DNA of 64,000 bases from DASUPK01 sp963804595 (GTDB lineage Bacteria > Actinomycetota > Thermoleophilia > Solirubrobacterales > 70-9). Shown here in pieces: positions 60,350-64,000 of this stretch; the stretch's first letter is position 1; each line of letters opens with the position of its first letter. Position numbers and translations under genes: made by a program. The notes beneath the pieces are model-generated. The model ran no database searches and had not been told where the DNA came from. It saw only the letters and a program-made list of their open reading frames with translations. The stretch spans positions 1 to 64,000 of the forward strand of contig CAWDQZ010000020.1 in assembly GCA_963804595.1 (NCBI GenBank), written 5' to 3'.

Positions 60350-61909
60350 GTGCTCGGGCTGAGGAGAGCGGGGCTGGCGGCTGTGACCCTGTTCGCGACC
60401 ACGCTCCTCTGCGCGCAGGCCTGGGCGAGTCCGACGACCCCCCTCGGCCACTCGGGCCGCTGGATCACCGACGCGAAGGGCCGCGTCGTGGTCCTGCACG
60501 GCGTCAACATGGTCTACAAGCGCCCGCCCTACTACCCCGCGGCGGGCGGCTTCGGCGCCGACGACGCAGCCTTCCTGCAACGCAACGGGTTCAACGTCGT
60601 CCGGCTCGGCCTGATCTACGCCGGCGTCGAGCCCAATCCCGGGGCCTACGACGACGGCTACCTGAATCAGATCGCGGCGACCGAATCCACCCTCGCGAAG
60701 CACGGCATCTTCAGCCAGCTCGACTTCCACCAGGACATGTACAACGAGCGCTTCCAGGGCGAGGGCTGGCCGGACTGGGCGGTCCAGGACGACGGCCTCC
60801 CGAACCAGCCGCAGCTCGGGTTCCCGGGAAACTACTTCGGGATGCCGGCCGTGATCCGGGCCTTCGACCACTTCTGGGCCGACTCACCCGGCCCGGGCGG
60901 AATCGGCCTTCAGGAGCGCTACGCGGCCGCCTGGGCCCACGTCGCGTCCCGCTTCGCGTCCGCGAGGCACACGGTCGGGTTCGACCTGCTCAACGAGCCC
61001 TGGCCCGGTACCCCCTGGGCGAGCTGCCTGACCCTGAACGGCTGTCCCACGTTCGACCAGGGCGCCATGGGACCGTTCTATGAGCGGGTGCTCGGGCAGA
61101 TACGGGCCGTCGAGCGCCAGAAGCTGGTCTGGTACGAGCCGAACGTCCTCTTCAACTTCGGCGCCGACACGAACATCCCGTCGCTCGGCGACCGTTCGGC
61201 GGGCTTCAGCTTCCACTTCTACTGCACCCCGGGGATCGCGGCGCCCCCCTACAACCTGGCGCCCTGCGACCAGCAGGCCGACCACGTCCTTTCCAACGCC
61301 GACAAGCGCGCCTCGGCGACGGGCGACGCGCTGATGCTGAGTGAGTTCGGCGCCACCGACGACCTCGGGACGATCTCGATGAACGTCGCGCAGGCCGACC
61401 GACACATGGTCTCCTGGGAGTACTGGCACTACTGCGAGTGCCAGGACCCGACGACCTCCGGCTCAGGCGTCCAGGCCGTGGTGGTCGACCCGAGCCAGCC
61501 GCCGACCGCCTCGAATGTGAAGCACGCGAAGCTCGACGTGCTGTCGCAGCCCTACCCGCAACTGGTCGCCGGCACCCCCAAGGGGTGGCAGTTCGATCCG
61601 GCGACGCGCGTTCTCCGGCTCACCTACTCGACCAAGGGGCCCGACGGGAAGAGGTTCGCTCGCCGGACCAAGAAGCGTTCGAAGCGCGTCCTCGAGTCGC
61701 GCCGGAGCGAGATCTTCCTGGGCCGGGCCCGCTACCCGAAGGGCTATCGCGCCTCGGTGCGAGGCGGCACGATCGTCTCGAAGCCGAAAGCCGGCGTGCT
61801 CAAGCTGGTCGCCTGTCCGGGGCGGCGGAACGTCACGCTGAAGGTCGGCCCGCCCGGCTCGGGCGTCCACCGGCATACGAGCTGTAGCAGCCCAACAGGG
61901 GCAGCCTAG
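60350..61909 (+). CDS. Secreted GH5 glycoside hydrolase, endoglycoceramidase-like
   Basis: A 519-residue exported enzyme. GTG at 60350 begins a signal peptide (GLAAVTLFATTLLCAQAWAS). The GH5 barrel has GRVVVLHGVNMVYKRPPYYP, FSQLDFHQDMYNERFQGEGW, the acid/base Glu in VGFDLLNEPWPGTPW and the nucleophile Glu in ALMLSEFGATDD. The long LDFHQDMYNE..GEGWPDW segment is typical of endoglycoceramidases, which release glycans from glycolipids. A C-terminal basic beta-rich domain follows (about residues 405-510). Its stop shares a CTAG with the convergent glycosylase gene. Confidence 0.88.
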   Translation: MLGLRRAGLAAVTLFATTLLCAQAWASPTTPLGHSGRWITDAKGRVVVLHGVNMVYKRPPYYPAAGGFGADDAAFLQRNGFNVVRLGLIYAGVEPNPGAYDDGYLNQIAATESTLAKHGIFSQLDFHQDMYNERFQGEGWPDWAVQDDGLPNQPQLGFPGNYFGMPAVIRAFDHFWADSPGPGGIGLQERYAAAWAHVASRFASARHTVGFDLLNEPWPGTPWASCLTLNGCPTFDQGAMGPFYERVLGQIRAVERQKLVWYEPNVLFNFGADTNIPSLGDRSAGFSFHFYCTPGIAAPPYNLAPCDQQADHVLSNADKRASATGDALMLSEFGATDDLGTISMNVAQADRHMVSWEYWHYCECQDPTTSGSGVQAVVVDPSQPPTASNVKHAKLDVLSQPYPQLVAGTPKGWQFDPATRVLRLTYSTKGPDGKRFARRTKKRSKRVLESRRSEIFLGRARYPKGYRASVRGGTIVSKPKAGVLKLVACPGRRNVTLKVGPPGSGVHRHTSCSSPTGAA

Positions 61910-62562
61910 TACGGGGGCAGCCGGTCGTACCAGTCTCCGAGGACCCGGAAAGCCGACCAGAATCGCTGCTTCGCGTCGTCGGTGTCCAGCGAGTCGTCGA
62001 TGTCGGGCACGTAGAGGGCGTCGATCGTCGGCGTCAGGCGCTGTACCTCGCCCTCGTGGGCCTCGATGTGCTCGGCTAGGGGCAGCTCGAGGTCGTTCAG
62101 GGTGTTCAGAGCCTCCGCCCCCATGACGACGATCATGCGCGGCTGCACGATCGCGATCTCTTCCGCCACCCGCGAGACGCAGGTCTCCGATGCCTCGCTC
62201 GGATCGGTCAGCGGACACTTGGCGCAGAGCGTGCCGAAGACCACGATCGGGTCGATCGACAGTCGCTTGAAACTCTTCATCAGGGCGTTTCCGGCGCGGC
62301 CGTAGAAGGCGACCCCCTCCTCGATCTCGGAGGGCGTCGCCGAGCCCTTCAGCATCAGGATGTCTGCCTGCGGGTGGCCGGAGCCCTGCACCGGCATCAC
62401 GTTGCCGCGCGGGCAGTCGGCGCATTCCGAGAGCTCCCGGCCGAGGTCGTTCAGCTCCCGGATCGCGCGCTCGAGGTATTTCTCGCGAATCTCGTCGTCG
62501 GTTATGGATGACACGGCGCCTTGCCTCTTCTTCGGCCCCGCCCCGGCCCCTTGCGGGTGCAT
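61906..62562 (-). CDS. Divergent Fe-S uracil-DNA glycosylase superfamily protein
   Basis: A 218-residue protein like family 4/5 uracil-DNA glycosylases: ELSECADCPRGNVMPVQGSG, YGRAGNALMKSFKRLSID, LCAKCPLTDPSEASETCVSR and IVQPRMIVVMGAEALNTL. The four [4Fe-4S] cysteines are present (C-x2-C near residue 47, then two around 113 and 128). The usual motif GEAPGxxED is replaced by LKGSATPSEIEEGVAF, so catalysis or specificity should differ. ATG 62562 overlaps the stop of the upstream PHP gene (TGATG); a TTG at 62565 is possible. Confidence 0.8.
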   Translation of the reverse strand: MHPQGAGAGPKKRQGAVSSITDDEIREKYLERAIRELNDLGRELSECADCPRGNVMPVQGSGHPQADILMLKGSATPSEIEEGVAFYGRAGNALMKSFKRLSIDPIVVFGTLCAKCPLTDPSEASETCVSRVAEEIAIVQPRMIVVMGAEALNTLNDLELPLAEHIEAHEGEVQRLTPTIDALYVPDIDDSLDTDDAKQRFWSAFRVLGDWYDRLPPY

Positions 62563-64000
62563 CAACTCTTGCTCGCGGGGCCGCGCCGATTGCGCGTCCT
62601 CCGGCCGCCATCACGCGCCGCCAGGGACTTGCCGCCGCGGCCGCCGCTCGTCTGTAGGAACTTGAGCGCCTGGACGTAGACGAGGTTCTTGTGCCTGCGA
62701 ACGATGTCGGCCTCCCGCATCGATTCGAGGAACTCCTGAGCGCCCTCGAAGTCCCGCAGCCGGATCTTGACGCTGCCCAGACCCTGCGCGACGTGGCTGT
62801 CTGAGCCTGCTCCGGGGACGATCCGATACTTGCGGGCGAACTTGACGGCCTCTTCGTTGAAGGCGGAAAGGGTCACGCGCGGGTTGAAGACCTCGAGCAC
62901 GTCGATGTCATCGACGATCTCGACCAGGTTCTCGTAGTCCGGGACCGAGTGCAGCCGGTCGAACGGATGGGGGACGTAGACGAGGCCGCCCTGCCGCCTG
63001 ATCTCCGTGATCGTCTCGGCCATCGACATGCCGCGTTCGATCCGCTCGCTCAGGAAGAGGCCGATCACCTCGCCCTCGTGGGCCGTCTTCACCTCCTCGG
63101 CCACGATCACCTTGATGCCGCCGATCCGGGCGGCGATCTCCCGCGCCTCCAGTGCGCCCGAGATCTCGTTGTGGTCTGTGATCGCGATCGCGCCCAGCCC
63201 CCGTTCCTTCGCGGTCTCGAGGAGCACCTCCGCGGGGGTCGCGCAGTCGGGCGAGTGGTCGGTGTGCATGTGGAGGTCGCAGTGGATGAATGAGCGGTCA
63301 CCCAGCCGCTTGCGGATCTCGGCGTTTCCCCCTTCGTCGTGCCGCCTCGAGACCAGCCGGCCGTAGACCGCCTCGACGTCATCGCTGACCACACTCCAGG
63401 GCCGTGCCTCGTCGCTGGAGCGGGCGGCATTCCGCAGGCCATCGCGGAGCGCGGGGTCACGGCAGAGCCGCTCCAGCTGGGCCGTCAGGGTGAGGACGTC
63501 CCCGAGCGGAAAGAGCAGCCCCCGCTCTCCCTCCCCGACCAGCTCACGGTAGAGCTCGAGGTCGGAGGCGACGGGCACCGCTCCCGCGGCGAACGCCTTG
63601 CGCAGGAGCCCGGGGGCGACCCGGACCCCGCCCGAGGTGAGAGAGACGATGTCGGCGCCGGCCAGGAACTCCGCCGGCTCTCCGTCCCGCGGCCGGACGA
63701 CCCGCAGCCGCTCCCTCAGCCTGCGGCTGACGCGGGCGAGCGGGTCCGTCGGGCCGTCGAACCAGATGACGCCCTCCCAGTCGAGCTCGTCGGGCAGCTT
63801 CCGCAGGGCCCGGAGCAGCAGCCGAAGCGCGCCGCGCTCCTCCTCCGCGCAGTAGGCGATCCGCACGCGGCCGGAGGGCGGCGGCGGCAGCCCGGGCTCC
63901 TCGACGTCGGCGCCCGGCCGGATCAGCTCGTACTGACCCGGGAAGAAGCGCTGGAGAAGCTGGCCGGTGGCCTCGTTGCTCGCGGTGCGGGCGTCGATTC
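62562..64000 (-). CDS. Glycosyltransferase (GT4-like) fused to a PHP metal-dependent phosphoesterase domain, partial
   Basis: The frame is open to the window edge, so the N-terminus is missing. The visible 479 residues begin TASNEATGQLLQRFFPGQYE, matching the hinge of GT4 enzymes. Next comes a GT-B C-terminal domain (GVRVAPGLLRKAFAAGAVPV, LVGEGERGLLFPLGD). From about residue 235 a PHP domain follows with metal motifs FIHCDLHMHTDHSPDC, AIAITDHNEISGALEA, VIVAEEVKTAHEGEVIGLF, VYVPHPFDRLHSV and VPGAGSDSHVAQGLG. A basic tail ends the protein. The fusion suggests sugar transfer combined with phosphoester hydrolysis. Exact chemistry unknown. Confidence 0.82.
   Translation of the reverse strand, partial: IDARTASNEATGQLLQRFFPGQYELIRPGADVEEPGLPPPPSGRVRIAYCAEEERGALRLLLRALRKLPDELDWEGVIWFDGPTDPLARVSRRLRERLRVVRPRDGEPAEFLAGADIVSLTSGGVRVAPGLLRKAFAAGAVPVASDLELYRELVGEGERGLLFPLGDVLTLTAQLERLCRDPALRDGLRNAARSSDEARPWSVVSDDVEAVYGRLVSRRHDEGGNAEIRKRLGDRSFIHCDLHMHTDHSPDCATPAEVLLETAKERGLGAIAITDHNEISGALEAREIAARIGGIKVIVAEEVKTAHEGEVIGLFLSERIERGMSMAETITEIRRQGGLVYVPHPFDRLHSVPDYENLVEIVDDIDVLEVFNPRVTLSAFNEEAVKFARKYRIVPGAGSDSHVAQGLGSVKIRLRDFEGAQEFLESMREADIVRRHKNLVYVQALKFLQTSGGRGGKSLAARDGGRRTRNRRGPASKS

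Overview
The window looks like a chromosomal piece of a high-GC soil actinobacterium, most likely of the class Thermoleophilia (Solirubrobacterales-like). This is inferred from the GC-rich codon use, frequent GTG/TTG starts, two F420-type oxidoreductase families, a PucR-controlled polyamine locus, an RsbV/RsbW/SigB module and many small secreted SGNH-like proteins. No rRNA, CRISPR array, prophage or insertion sequence was seen. Three tRNA genes (Asp-GTC, Val-TAC, Glu-TTC) lie on the minus strand.

Layout. 1-8.3 kb: a divergent catabolic block. A Rieske oxygenase, a flavin amine oxidase and a BetI-like TetR run leftward; an acyl-CoA dehydrogenase, an ADP-forming acyl-CoA synthetase and a PYROXD2-like FAD oxidoreductase run rightward. 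Two related palindromes (3263 and 6620) suggest one regulon. 8.3-15.5 kb: a surface or secretion block with an AlgI-like MBOAT acyltransferase, a DUF459-type SGNH protein, three small SGNH-like paralogues, an inverted pair of Cys-rich secreted proteins and a badly frameshifted repeat protein. 15.5-36.4 kb: a polyamine/arginine block. A five-gene PucR operon (aminotransferase, PucR, saccharopine-DH-like, alanine DH, aminobutyraldehyde-type ALDH) is divergent from an APC permease, USP, PotA, PotD, PotB, PotC run that continues into RsbV and RsbW. SigB, a second ALDH, an arginine decarboxylase, an amidinotransferase-fold enzyme and an M20 carbamoylase-like hydrolase follow. 36.5-45.2 kb: mixed metabolism (HxlR with ADH and tautomerase, flavodoxin-like reductase, enolase-superfamily enzyme, ferritin, membrane proteins). 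45.3-64 kb: mostly housekeeping and accessory genes (a membrane-anchored primase-like protein, FAH hydrolase, cNMP-domain protein, FtsH-like protease, Lgt, SGNH pair, ArgF, RumA-type methyltransferase, endoglycoceramidase-like GH5, divergent uracil-DNA glycosylase, GT4-PHP fusion cut by the window edge).

How it may work together. Arginine could become agmatine (decarboxylase) and then putrescine through the two unusual hydrolases. Imported or internal polyamines would then be deaminated (aminotransferase or amine oxidase), oxidised (ALDHs) and the amino group recycled through alanine dehydrogenase. Polyamine uptake is physically joined to a stress partner-switching module. Four GTTT-N14-17-GGGTA/GGTAT promoters, of the kind used by actinobacterial SigB/SigF, sit by rsbV, sigB, the second ALDH and a 45-residue membrane protein.

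Quality note. At least eight genes carry one or more single-base indels while keeping clear family motifs on both sides. This suggests assembly errors, with a cluster at 11.6-15.4 kb. Joined coordinates are given for these genes.
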